Origin: Thermofilum sp.
GTDB lineage: Archaea > Thermoproteota > Thermoprotei > Thermofilales > Thermofilaceae
DNA: 43,352 bases
Assembly (NCBI GenBank): GCA_023269735.1
Contig: JAGDWA010000005.1
Coordinates: 1 to 43,352 of the forward strand
Direction of reading: 5' to 3'
The notes beneath the pieces are model-generated. The model had not been told where the DNA came from. It ran no database searches and saw only the letters and a list, made by a program, of their open reading frames with translations. The position numbers and the translations under genes were made by a program. Shown piece by piece: positions 33,901-41,894 of this stretch; the first letter of the stretch is position 1; each line of letters opens with the position of its first letter.

Positions 33901-35458
33901 CTTGCTCGATTACCCGACGGTCGACATGGTGAAGGCGATCGTCGGCAACAAGGGGTACGTGTGCCCGCGCATCGTCTACTACTCGCCGTCCGTCATCAAC
34001 CTAGGGCCCTACGGGCTGCTGATCTCTCACAACTACAGCATCCCGGTACCGGCGGTCGTCGGCCTCACGCCGGAGATGGCCGCTTACTTGATGGGGAGGG
34101 CGATGGTCAAGGGCCTGCCCAAGCCGTTCCTCAGCGAGGATCAACCGGCGATACTCCTGCCCTCCACGCTGGCCCAGCTGCTGGGCGTGGACGTGGGCGA
34201 CGAGGTGGAGCTCTACGGCATGAAGCTCACAGTGACGGGGATCTACTCGGACACCGCGATGGACGCCCTGCGCGACCCCGACGGCCTGAGAATATCCCCG
34301 ATGGACTCGGTGTACTACGCGCAGCTGCACGGCTTCGCCGTCCCGATGGGCACGGGCGTCGTCCCCCAGCCCTACGAGTGGGGTCGAATAGCGATAGTGC
34401 CCAGCGGAGTAGCCAAGATGCTGGGCGGCAAGGTCTACGTGATCGACGTGATCCTGAAGCCCAACGTGACTGAGAGCGAGTACGAGGAGATAGCGAGAAG
34501 GCTCGCCTACTCGGTCGACGCGTCTTGCTACGGGGGCAAGAGGGACGGCAGCGTCGTGGCCTACTCCAGGTTCCCGACGTACACGGCGATGGGCTGGGAG
34601 ATGATGGTAGCGCCCTTCGCCATAACCTCTCTCAGCATCGTCGTGTCGCTCCTGGGCAGCGTGAGGGAGAGGACGAGGGACATCTACGTCTACAGCAGCG
34701 TGGGGCTCTCGCCGGCGGGCGCGATGCTCATGTTCCTCACGGAGTTCGCCGTCTACGGGTTCCTGGGCGCGACCATCGGCTACTTCGCGGGCTGGGCGAT
34801 GAGCAAGGTGATGAGGGCTTTCGGCGTCCTGCCGGCGACGTTCGTCTTTAACTACGCCTCCATCGCCATCAGCAGCGTCCTGGTCCTAGTGCTGACTTCG
34901 ACGCTGGTAGCAGCCTCCTACCCAGCGTACCTCGCCTCCAAGATCATCACGCCGTCGCTGGAGAGGAAGTGGAAGATACCGAGGGCGCCCAGGGGCACCA
35001 TGTGGGACATACCGCTCCCCTTCAGGGTGCCGACGGAGAGGGAGGCGCAGGCCGTCCTGCTGTACCTGCAGGAGTACTACATGGGGGCCGGCTACGAGAA
35101 GAAGGTGTTCAAGGTCTCTAGCGACCCCAGGGTGGACGTGGGGGAGAAGCGGCTGACGCTGAACGTCATGCTCTACCCGTTCGACGCAGGGACCGAGCAG
35201 GAGGTCACGATCTACTTCGTGAGGGAGAGGGCCGGCGGCTGGAGGGCAGCTGCGAGCCTCAGGCTGCTGAAGGGCCTGGGCTCTGTGTGGACGGGGCCCT
35301 CGCAGTACGGCTTCATAGACGACCTGAGGAAGCAGATGCTGCTGTGGGGCACGCTGCCCTCAGCCGAGAGGGCGAAGTACATAAGGAGGGTCTACGAGCT
35401 CCTGAGCGAAGTGATGAAACCCGAGCAGGAGAGCGGTGAACGCGAGCCTAAAGGCTGA
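30980..35458 (+). CDS. secreted M28-like (pseudo)peptidase fused to FtsX/MacB-type permease module
   Basis: signal peptide; NVLVEVPGVEKPDEVIMLVAHFDSW...LLFTSGHWNGLVGPRYFVENF (M28-like); C-terminal MacB-PCD/FtsX-like region (KRPLRSILTLVPIAVFAM ... SIVVSLLGSVRERTRDIYVYSSVGLSPAGAMLMFLTEFAVYGFLGATIGY). Confidence 0.75.
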   Translation: MAVVKSMRARLIALLALLLAIPLPLSLAQRQSAAEDAALRAMRGFNYTRVLELAERIASLGPRAPGYPGFERAFELIVGEARRLNLTYVVQNFTMLAPVETESYVEVLEPVHLRLRAYSLWPNGGLFAGSGVVEGPLVYAGRGSLEELDGRPVNGSIVALEYDGSGDSWLNALRFGAKAVVYLGGGRPQREALSKFDPLVPVPFMRLYLPPAEAGALRGLLRGPVRVRVGTDMELREVVGRNVLVEVPGVEKPDEVIMLVAHFDSWCVAPGLANSTEEALSTAALLELMRYFAANRPARTLWLLFTSGHWNGLVGPRYFVENFILRRPDIVRGERTVWCVVGLDISADLPVASLTYVGHFYVAARTFITTKLYWFQGLANTLVPVIEQFLNESGLPQHEGLRSVIRRLDVLRPIDLTHGPDWMWSSTMSKPYVLDTEPFVVAGMAAFTLRTSYSYRPYEGEPASDLAYVRENFRDRVVPQLAAAAALAAALLNVPEIGVMKSLILPTRLHPLLYWGFLQLSVQVLQYNITRGWYDTVPHAIVRVGRWSSYPFAWIFERADSNGTALIYGVTPQGLNSWYVEAWKPLNGTWVVAPAWGMRSGGPQWISLLVPRGYVSVYVMPMRYRILVDMYNPRLMRRTLEDPRYGSMDVWAGGGAWPTPFETSTGIVPLYQFVSAFDRTGVYMQFLSRVENLTVTLSAGMRWPVGIAIGKERVYWALDYAVGTYTVAEQRYSLLSAREVRRLSADLMLDYARDYLSEAERALENLKWSSAYGSALAAWSFASRAYTDEVMPLFEECIRSATLFVPFVVVSGYFLERLLTRGEGFRMILNVFAFEMALFLLFAFTHPAFWVVPSTTLAALAIGMMILMAIVLWIFYREARDIVSEVAAKTLGYHEVVTERTAATLMAISLSTEHMRKRPLRSILTLVPIAVFAMAAVSLASVSPYTIVLEKQVEGATPLFYGFTLKRGFATLGDLLDYPTVDMVKAIVGNKGYVCPRIVYYSPSVINLGPYGLLISHNYSIPVPAVVGLTPEMAAYLMGRAMVKGLPKPFLSEDQPAILLPSTLAQLLGVDVGDEVELYGMKLTVTGIYSDTAMDALRDPDGLRISPMDSVYYAQLHGFAVPMGTGVVPQPYEWGRIAIVPSGVAKMLGGKVYVIDVILKPNVTESEYEEIARRLAYSVDASCYGGKRDGSVVAYSRFPTYTAMGWEMMVAPFAITSLSIVVSLLGSVRERTRDIYVYSSVGLSPAGAMLMFLTEFAVYGFLGATIGYFAGWAMSKVMRAFGVLPATFVFNYASIAISSVLVLVLTSTLVAASYPAYLASKIITPSLERKWKIPRAPRGTMWDIPLPFRVPTEREAQAVLLYLQEYYMGAGYEKKVFKVSSDPRVDVGEKRLTLNVMLYPFDAGTEQEVTIYFVRERAGGWRAAASLRLLKGLGSVWTGPSQYGFIDDLRKQMLLWGTLPSAERAKYIRRVYELLSEVMKPEQESGEREPKG

Positions 35459-35469
35459 AGCTCTTACCG

Positions 35470-36876
35470 TCAACTCCCCCTCTTCTTTCTGACAACCGCG
35501 CTAGAGGGATCCAGCGAGGTCCACTCCACAGTGTACCCGAGGCTCTCCAGAACCTTCACCGCCCGATCCTCCTCCACCCCCCTGGCCTTCAGCACCTTCA
35601 GCGCCTCGCTGAGGGGCTTACCGTCGAGGTCGGGCAGGTCCAGCGGCGCCACGCCCCCCTCCTCGGCCCCCTCCCTCGCGGGCCCCCCCAGCAGGCGCTT
35701 GAGGACCGGGTAGACGTCCGCCCCCCTCAGCCTCCGCTTGAACACCACCACCTCGTGCGGCAGCTCCTTCAGCGAGGAGCAGGCGAGCTCCTCGTTCACC
35801 GCCACGACGACCTTGACGCCCCTGAGCTCGCGTAGCTTCTCCAGCTTCCTCTCCAGGTACTCCCTGGTCCAGAAGCCCAGTATCTCGATGTATACGGTCT
35901 GGTCCCCCCGCGACACGGAGAAGTCGGGGATCAGGATGCGGCCGCCTGCCACCAGCGGCTCGGGCTCGCGCCTGACCGTCCACCCGGGCGCGAGAGCCGA
36001 GAGGCTCCTGTAGAACTCCCGCTCCAGCTCGCTGTCGAAGAGCGGCTCGAGCTCCGGCTCGAGCTTCGGGAAGAGGCCGGACGAGCTGTCGTCGAGCTCG
36101 AACGTGAGCGTGCGCCCCCTCCCCTCGATGTCGGCCCTGATGCTCCACTCCTCGGCCTGCATCACGTAGGGCACGAGCTTGGCCAGGCGGGTCCCGTACC
36201 TCCTCGTCTGCCTGAGCAGCGACGCCGGCCCGTCGATGGCGATGCTAACCCCCCTCCCAGCCCGCTCCGCCATGTAGAGGAGCCCCAGGAGCTTCACGGC
36301 GCGCAGCAGGCGCTTGACCGTGGCCCCGTCGGCCACCACCGCCGCCTCGAGCCGGAGGGCCCTGAAGAGGAGGGTCTGCACGGCCGACAGGTTGTACCTT
36401 CTCACCAGCTCCTCGGCCGAGATGCTGGGGGGCTCCGCGAGCACCTCGTCCGCTTGCGAGGAGATGAGCTCCTCCAGCACTTGAGCGCTACACCCGAGCC
36501 TCGCTGCAACCCTCTCGAGGACGGCTTCCCTCTCCCCCTCCGTCACAGCTACGCCGTACATGCTCGCCGCTGCCTCGTACACCTCCAGCCGGGCCCTGAC
36601 GGGGTCCAGCGGGAGCCTCGGCCTCTCGAAGCGGGAGGCCCTCAGCGCCAGCGTGAGCATCGCCTTGACCACGCGCAGGTCCATCCCGGCCTCTAGGGCG
36701 AGCTCCATCAGGTCCTCCGCCTCGGCGAGCAGCGTGCCCCTGCTCTTACCGACGCCGCCCCGGATCCGCTCGAGAACCTCGCTGGCGATGGCCAGCGGGA
36801 TGCCCTCGGGCTTCAGCAGGAGGGGCTCCACCCTGCCGCCGCGAACCCTGGCCACCAGGAGGTTTGAGGGCAGCAC
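35470..36876 (-). CDS. bax1: Bax1-like (DUF790) nuclease, XPB partner
   Basis: MLPSNLLVARVRGGRVEPLLL; nuclease-like ILIPDFSVSRGDQTVYIEILGFWTREYLERKLEKL; adjacent to XPB gene. Confidence 0.85.
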   Translation of the reverse strand: MLPSNLLVARVRGGRVEPLLLKPEGIPLAIASEVLERIRGGVGKSRGTLLAEAEDLMELALEAGMDLRVVKAMLTLALRASRFERPRLPLDPVRARLEVYEAAASMYGVAVTEGEREAVLERVAARLGCSAQVLEELISSQADEVLAEPPSISAEELVRRYNLSAVQTLLFRALRLEAAVVADGATVKRLLRAVKLLGLLYMAERAGRGVSIAIDGPASLLRQTRRYGTRLAKLVPYVMQAEEWSIRADIEGRGRTLTFELDDSSSGLFPKLEPELEPLFDSELEREFYRSLSALAPGWTVRREPEPLVAGGRILIPDFSVSRGDQTVYIEILGFWTREYLERKLEKLRELRGVKVVVAVNEELACSSLKELPHEVVVFKRRLRGADVYPVLKRLLGGPAREGAEEGGVAPLDLPDLDGKPLSEALKVLKARGVEEDRAVKVLESLGYTVEWTSLDPSSAVVRKKRGS

Positions 36877-36893
36877 GCCCCCTCCACCCGCGC

Positions 36894-38252
36894 TTAGGGC
36901 TCTGACGGACCTATCGCGCTCCTGCGCTTGCGCGAGATCGCGACCTCCTTCGTGCCCGCCGTCACCACCTCGTAGAGGATCGCTCGCTTGCCCCCCTTGG
37001 GCCTCAGGACGCGGCCGAGCCTCTGCAGGAACTCCCGCCTGCTGCCGGTGCCGCTGAGCACGATGGCCACGTTCGCCTCCGGCACGTCGACGCCCTCCTC
37101 GAGCACCTTGCTCGTCACCACCGCGCGCACCCTCCCCTCCTTGAACGCCGCCAGCACGGCCCTGCGCTCCACCTCGGGGGTCTTGTACGTGATCATCGGT
37201 ATCAGGAAGCGCGAGGAGATGGCCCTCACTACGTCGGTGTGCTCGACGAACACGAGGACCCTGTCGTTGCGGTGCCTCGCCAGCAGCTCGCCCAGGATCT
37301 CCAGCTTGGATTGCGCGTGGAGCGCGATCCTCCTGGCCCTGTACCAGGCCAGCAGGGCCTCGCGCGCCTCGGCGTCCCTGACGCTGAGCGCCACCAGCCT
37401 CTCGAAGGCCCTCGGGTCGCCGGGCCTGATACCCCTCTTCCTAAAGAACTCCCTGTAGACCCTCGTCAGCCTCCTGTACTCTTCCCTCTCCTCATCCCCC
37501 ATGCGCGCGTAGACTCGCACTATGTCGAACTCCGCCAGCCACCTTCCCGCCATCTCCCTCACGTACCGCCTGTACACGACGGGCCCCACCAGGTACGGCA
37601 GGTCGACGTGCAGCCCGTCCTCGCGCTCGGGCGTCGCGGTCAGCCCCATCCGCCAGGGGGCCGCTGAGAGCTCCGCAATCTGGCGGTAGCCGGGGCTCGG
37701 GAGGTGGTGGACCTCGTCGAAGACGATGAGCAGGAACTTGTCGCCCAGCTGCTCGACGTTGAGGTAGGCTGAGTCGTACGTCGCCACGGTCACGCAAGCC
37801 ACCTCCTTGTCCCCCCCGCCGTAGCGCCCCGGCCTCACCCCGAGCAGCTGCCTGATGCTCGCCTCCCACTGGCTCATGAGCTCCAGCGTGGGCACGACGA
37901 CGAGCGTGGGGCAGGCGAGCCTCGCGATGGCGGCCAGCGCCACCCTCGTCTTCCCGGCTCCCGTGGGGAGCACGATCACGCCCCTGCGGTCCCTCATCCA
38001 GGCTTCGAGGGCCTCGCGCTGGTAGTCCCTGAGCTCCAGCTCCCTGGGCTCGATGCTGCAGGGCAGGGGGTGGAGGACGTCGTCCTCGTAGGGCTCGCCC
38101 AGGTCCCTCAGGCGCTCAACGACCCACCGGTACTGGATCGCTAAGCTCCTGTAGCACCTGACGCGGGGGTCGTACCTGAAGAAGGGCGCGAGGGCCGGGG
38201 GCAGGTCCCCCTTAGCCACGATAGTCCCCGCGCTCCACTCCAGCCTCAGCAT
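36894..38252 (-). CDS. xpb: XPB-family DNA repair helicase (SF2)
   Basis: VLPTGAGKTRVAL, VFDEVHHLPSP, LTATPEREDGLH, LQRLGRVLRPKGGK. Confidence 0.92.
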   Translation of the reverse strand: MLRLEWSAGTIVAKGDLPPALAPFFRYDPRVRCYRSLAIQYRWVVERLRDLGEPYEDDVLHPLPCSIEPRELELRDYQREALEAWMRDRRGVIVLPTGAGKTRVALAAIARLACPTLVVVPTLELMSQWEASIRQLLGVRPGRYGGGDKEVACVTVATYDSAYLNVEQLGDKFLLIVFDEVHHLPSPGYRQIAELSAAPWRMGLTATPEREDGLHVDLPYLVGPVVYRRYVREMAGRWLAEFDIVRVYARMGDEEREEYRRLTRVYREFFRKRGIRPGDPRAFERLVALSVRDAEAREALLAWYRARRIALHAQSKLEILGELLARHRNDRVLVFVEHTDVVRAISSRFLIPMITYKTPEVERRAVLAAFKEGRVRAVVTSKVLEEGVDVPEANVAIVLSGTGSRREFLQRLGRVLRPKGGKRAILYEVVTAGTKEVAISRKRRSAIGPSEP

Positions 38253-38279
38253 CCGAGCTGGAGGGTCCCTGGGGGTGAT

Positions 38280-38318
38280 AAGCGTTGCACGGACAGGTGG
38301 GCGAAGGTGACAACGCTT
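38280..38318. promoter_or_regulatory. divergent promoter pair with inverted repeat AAGCGTTG...CAACGCTT
   Basis: 8-bp perfect arms at 38280-38287 and 38311-38318; each is about 25-30 nt from a divergent start codon. Confidence 0.5.
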
Positions 38319-38343
38319 AATTGCGCTGGGGCGCCGGGGGCCC

Positions 38344-39342
38344 GTGGAGGAGGTTTACGACGTGCTCGTGGTGGGGGCAGGCATCGCCGGTATGACGGCC
38401 GCGCTCTACAGCGCGCGGCAGGGCCTGAAGACCCTCGTGGTGAGCGCAGACGTGGGCGGCCAGCTCCTGCTGGCCCCCGTCATAGAGAACTACCCCGGCC
38501 TCGAGAGCGTGAGGGGCTTCGAGCTGGCCCAGCGGGCTGAGGCCCAGGCCAGGGCTTACGGCGCTGAGGTGGTCTTCGACGAGGTCCAGGAAGTCAGGAG
38601 GGAGGGCCAGCTGTTCGTTGCGAGGGGCCTCTACGGCGAGTACAGGGCGCTCGCCCTCATACTGGCCTGCGGCAAGGCGCCCAAGGAGCTGGGCGTGCCG
38701 GGCGAGAGGGAGCTGAAGGGGAGGGGCGTGTCCTACTGCGTGGTCTGCGACGCCCCGCTCTACAGGGGCAGGACTGCCGCGCTGGTGAGCTGGGGCTACC
38801 ACGGCTGGGAGAGCGCGGGGGTCCTGGCGAGCCACGCGAAGAAGGTCTACTGGGTCTTCCCGGGCGAGAGGCCGTACGAGGACGAGGAGGCGGTCGGGTC
38901 CCTGCTGGCCAGGGGCAACGTTGAGCTCGTCCCCCACGCCCAGCCGGTCGAGATCAGGGGCTCGGGGCGCGTCGAGGCGCTGGTGGTCAGGGACCGGAGG
39001 AGCGGCGAAGAGAAAGTGCTCCAGGTGGACGGGGTGTTCATCGAGGTGGGCTACGAGCCGAAGACGGGGTTCCTGAGGGGGTTCGTGGAGCTGAACGAGA
39101 GGGGCGAGGTGGTCGTCGACAAGGAGTGCAGGACCTCGCAGCCGGGGGTCTTCGCGGCTGGCGACGTGACGGACCTACCCTACAAGCAGGCCGTCATCTC
39201 TGCTGGGATGGGCGCTGTAGCCGCCCTCTCGGCCTACAGGTACGTGATGGAGCTGAAGGGCAGGAGGGTCGCTGCGGTGAGCGACTGGCGCCACATCAGG
39301 CCGAAGAGGGAGGGCGCCGGCCTCAAGCTGAGCCTAACCTAG
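38344..39342 (+). CDS. thioredoxin reductase-like flavoprotein
   Basis: YDVLVVGAGIAGMTAALYSARQGLKTLV, VSYCVVCDAPLYRG redox motif, GVFAAGDVTDLPYKQAVISAGMGAVAAL. Confidence 0.85.
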   Translation: MEEVYDVLVVGAGIAGMTAALYSARQGLKTLVVSADVGGQLLLAPVIENYPGLESVRGFELAQRAEAQARAYGAEVVFDEVQEVRREGQLFVARGLYGEYRALALILACGKAPKELGVPGERELKGRGVSYCVVCDAPLYRGRTAALVSWGYHGWESAGVLASHAKKVYWVFPGERPYEDEEAVGSLLARGNVELVPHAQPVEIRGSGRVEALVVRDRRSGEEKVLQVDGVFIEVGYEPKTGFLRGFVELNERGEVVVDKECRTSQPGVFAAGDVTDLPYKQAVISAGMGAVAALSAYRYVMELKGRRVAAVSDWRHIRPKREGAGLKLSLT

Positions 39343-40837
39343 GGGCCGAGTACCACCTGCTGAACAGGGGGGCCAGCAGCTCGTAAGCCTCGAGGAACCT
39401 CCGGTACAGCTCGCGGTACACCTCGACCAGCCTCTCGTCGGGCTCGACCACGTCGACGTCCCCCCTCGACCAGCCCAGCCCCTCGAGGTCGCTCGCCGCG
39501 CCAATCGCGAGGTAGGCCAGGGCAGCGGCCCCCACGCTCGACGCGTGCTCGCCGCCCGCGACCCTCACGACCGGTACCTCCGTGGCGCTCGCGATGATCG
39601 AGGCCCACAGCCTGGACCGCAGACCTCCCCCGCCCCCCACTAGCCTTGAGGGCCTCCGGTGGGCGTCGGCTAGCGCGTCGACGATGGCCCTCAGCGTCAT
39701 CGCCACGCCCTCCATGAACGCCCTCGCCAAGTGCCCCCTCCCGTGATCGTAGCGCAGCCCGATGAGGACGCCGCGGGCGTAGGGGTCGCGGAACGGGAAC
39801 CTCTCCCCGGCCAGGAAGGGCAAGCAGATCAGCCCGGAGGCCCCCGGCTCCACCCCCTCGGCCTCCGAGCTCAGCAGGCTGTAGGGGTCGGGGCCCGGCT
39901 CCCCGGCGGGGGGCTGCAGCAGCACGCCCCTGAGCCACCTCAGCACCGAGCCGCCGTTGTTCGTGCTCCCCCCGAACGCCCAGTAGCCCCTTGCGGCGTA
40001 GTAGCAGAAGAGCCGCATGCCTCGGGGGTCCAGGAGGGGCTCCCGCGCGAGAGCCCTCACCACGGCCGTCGTCCCCAGGTTCAGGGCGGCCTCGTCACCG
40101 GCCACGACCCCCAGGCCGAAGTTCTGGGCGGCCCCGTCGAAGGTCCCGAGGACCAGGGGGGTGCCCGGCTCTACCCCGAAGGTGGAGGCCCCTCTGCCCC
40201 CCAGCTCGCAGAGCACCCCTGAGCCCTCGGCAGGCTCCGCCAGCTGCTCCTCCCCGATCCCCGCCACGCTGAGCGCAAGCTCGTCCCACCTGAGCTCCCT
40301 TATGTTGAAGAGCTGGGAGCCCGACGCGTTGCCGTAGTCCACGTACGGCTCCCCCACGGCCCTCGCGACCACGTAGTCCTTGACCAGGAGGAAGCGCGAG
40401 GCCCTGCTGACCACGCCGGGTCGCTCGTGCTTCAGCCAGAGGATCTTGGGCAGGGCGTACACGAAGAGGGGAGGGCAGCCGGTCCTCCTGTAGAGCTCCA
40501 GGGGGTCGCACTCGCGCTCCACCACCTTGACGAAGGGCGCCGAGCGGCAGTCCATGTGCGTGATGATCCCGGTCAGCGGCTCCAGGTTCCTGTCGACTGC
40601 GAGGAGCCCGTGCTGGTAGCACGAGAGGGCGACGGCCTCGACCCTGAGCCCCTTGGCGGCGAGCCTCGAGGTCTCCTGCACGGCGGCCATCAGCTCCTCG
40701 GGCGAGTGCTCAGCGGCCCCCGGCTCCGGGAAGAGGAGGGTCAGCTCGCGAGAGGCTGCCCTCAGCACGCGCCCCCTCTCGTCGACCGCGGCCGCCTTGA
40801 CGTTCGTCGTCCCGATGTCTACGGCCAGGACGGCCAC
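39323..40837 (-). CDS. FGGY-family carbohydrate kinase (xylulokinase/gluconokinase-like)
   Basis: VLAVDIGTTNVKAAAVDERGRVL, GTTAVVRALA, ICLPFLAGERFPFRDP, LVGGGGGLRSRLWASIIASATEVPVVR. Start GTG 40837 preferred over track start. Confidence 0.9.
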   Translation of the reverse strand: MAVLAVDIGTTNVKAAAVDERGRVLRAASRELTLLFPEPGAAEHSPEELMAAVQETSRLAAKGLRVEAVALSCYQHGLLAVDRNLEPLTGIITHMDCRSAPFVKVVERECDPLELYRRTGCPPLFVYALPKILWLKHERPGVVSRASRFLLVKDYVVARAVGEPYVDYGNASGSQLFNIRELRWDELALSVAGIGEEQLAEPAEGSGVLCELGGRGASTFGVEPGTPLVLGTFDGAAQNFGLGVVAGDEAALNLGTTAVVRALAREPLLDPRGMRLFCYYAARGYWAFGGSTNNGGSVLRWLRGVLLQPPAGEPGPDPYSLLSSEAEGVEPGASGLICLPFLAGERFPFRDPYARGVLIGLRYDHGRGHLARAFMEGVAMTLRAIVDALADAHRRPSRLVGGGGGLRSRLWASIIASATEVPVVRVAGGEHASSVGAAALAYLAIGAASDLEGLGWSRGDVDVVEPDERLVEVYRELYRRFLEAYELLAPLFSRWYSAPRLGSA

Positions 40838-40841
40838 GCCC

Positions 40842-41846
40842 TCAACCCCTGAAGCGCAGCCCCCTCTCGTAGACCTCGGGGTTGGCCAGGCGGAGCGGCC
40901 TCTCGCCCCTGAAGAAGCGGACAAGGTCCTCGGCGTTCGCCATGTCCATCCTGTGCAGGGCCTCCCTCGTGAACGCGGCCACGTGGGGAGTGAGGACGAC
41001 GTTGGGCAGCTCCAGCAGGGGGCTGCCGGCGGGCGGCTCCCGCTCGAACACGTCCAGCCCCGCGTAGAGCACCCTTCCCTCTCTGAGCGCCTCGCAGAGC
41101 GCGGCCTCGTCCACGACCGCCCCCCTCGAAGTGTTCACGACGATCGCGCCGGGCTTGAGCCTCCTGATGCGCTCGGCGCTCAGCAGGCCCCTCGTCTCGC
41201 GCGTGAGCGGCACGTGGACCGTGACCACGTCGCTCTCCCCCAGCAGGGTGTCGAGGTCGACCCTCTCGACGCCAAGCTGCCTGAAGACCTCGTCCGGCAC
41301 GTAGGGGTCGTAGGCCAGCACCCGCATGCCGAACCCGTTGCGCATGATCCTGGCGACCTCCCTGCCTATGGCCCCCAGACCCACGACCCCCAGCGTCTTC
41401 CCCCTGAGCTCGAGCCCCACCAGCCGGACCCTATCGTGCCAGCGGCCCTCGCGAACCGCCCTATCGGCCTCCGGCAGCCTGCGCGCGCAGGCCAGTATCA
41501 GCGCGACGGTGTGCTCGGCGACGCTGACCTCCTCCCCCGTGTGCCTGCAGTAGGTCACCGGGATCCCCAGGTCGGTGGCCGCCTCCAGGTCGACGTTGTC
41601 GAGGCCGATGCCGTGCCTCGCCACGATCTTGAGGTTCGCTGCCGCCTCCATGACCCTCCGCGTCAGGGGCCCCCCGGCGCCCAGGATGAGGGCGTCCGCG
41701 TCCCCGACCTTGGCGATCATGGAGTCCTCCGGCTCGCCCACCCTGACGTCGGCTCTCTCGATCCTGTCGAACACCTGCGCCAGCAGCCGCAGGGCCTCGG
41801 GGGCGTGCACGCCGTAGGATGAGGAGGCGATCACGAGCTTCGGCAC
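40842..41846 (-). CDS. D-isomer 2-hydroxyacid dehydrogenase (phosphoglycerate dehydrogenase-like)
   Basis: IVARHGIGLDNVDLEAA, TLGVVGLGAIGREVARI, NTSRGAVVDEAALCEAL, LTPHVAAFT. Start GTG 41846 preferred over track start 42173. Confidence 0.9.
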   Translation of the reverse strand: MPKLVIASSSYGVHAPEALRLLAQVFDRIERADVRVGEPEDSMIAKVGDADALILGAGGPLTRRVMEAAANLKIVARHGIGLDNVDLEAATDLGIPVTYCRHTGEEVSVAEHTVALILACARRLPEADRAVREGRWHDRVRLVGLELRGKTLGVVGLGAIGREVARIMRNGFGMRVLAYDPYVPDEVFRQLGVERVDLDTLLGESDVVTVHVPLTRETRGLLSAERIRRLKPGAIVVNTSRGAVVDEAALCEALREGRVLYAGLDVFEREPPAGSPLLELPNVVLTPHVAAFTREALHRMDMANAEDLVRFFRGERPLRLANPEVYERGLRFRG

Positions 41847-41851
41847 GGGAT

Positions 41852-41884
41852 CCCGGCGAGAGGCGGATATATACTCTCGCCGGG
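41852..41884. promoter_or_regulatory. 11-bp perfect inverted repeat CCCGGCGAGAG-N11-CTCTCGCCGGG containing TATATA; candidate operator/promoter
   Basis: Direct reading; lies in the 48-bp divergent intergenic region between starts at 41846 (-) and 41895 (+). Confidence 0.7.
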
Positions 41885-41894
41885 GCGGCGGGGC

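Noticed and set aside
33280-34473. 397-aa plus-strand ORF in another frame
   Set aside because: Lies fully inside the 1492-aa fusion ORF; low-complexity Arg/Gly/His composition
40653-41822. 389-aa plus-strand ORF
   Set aside because: Antisense to FGGY kinase and hydroxyacid dehydrogenase with strong motifs
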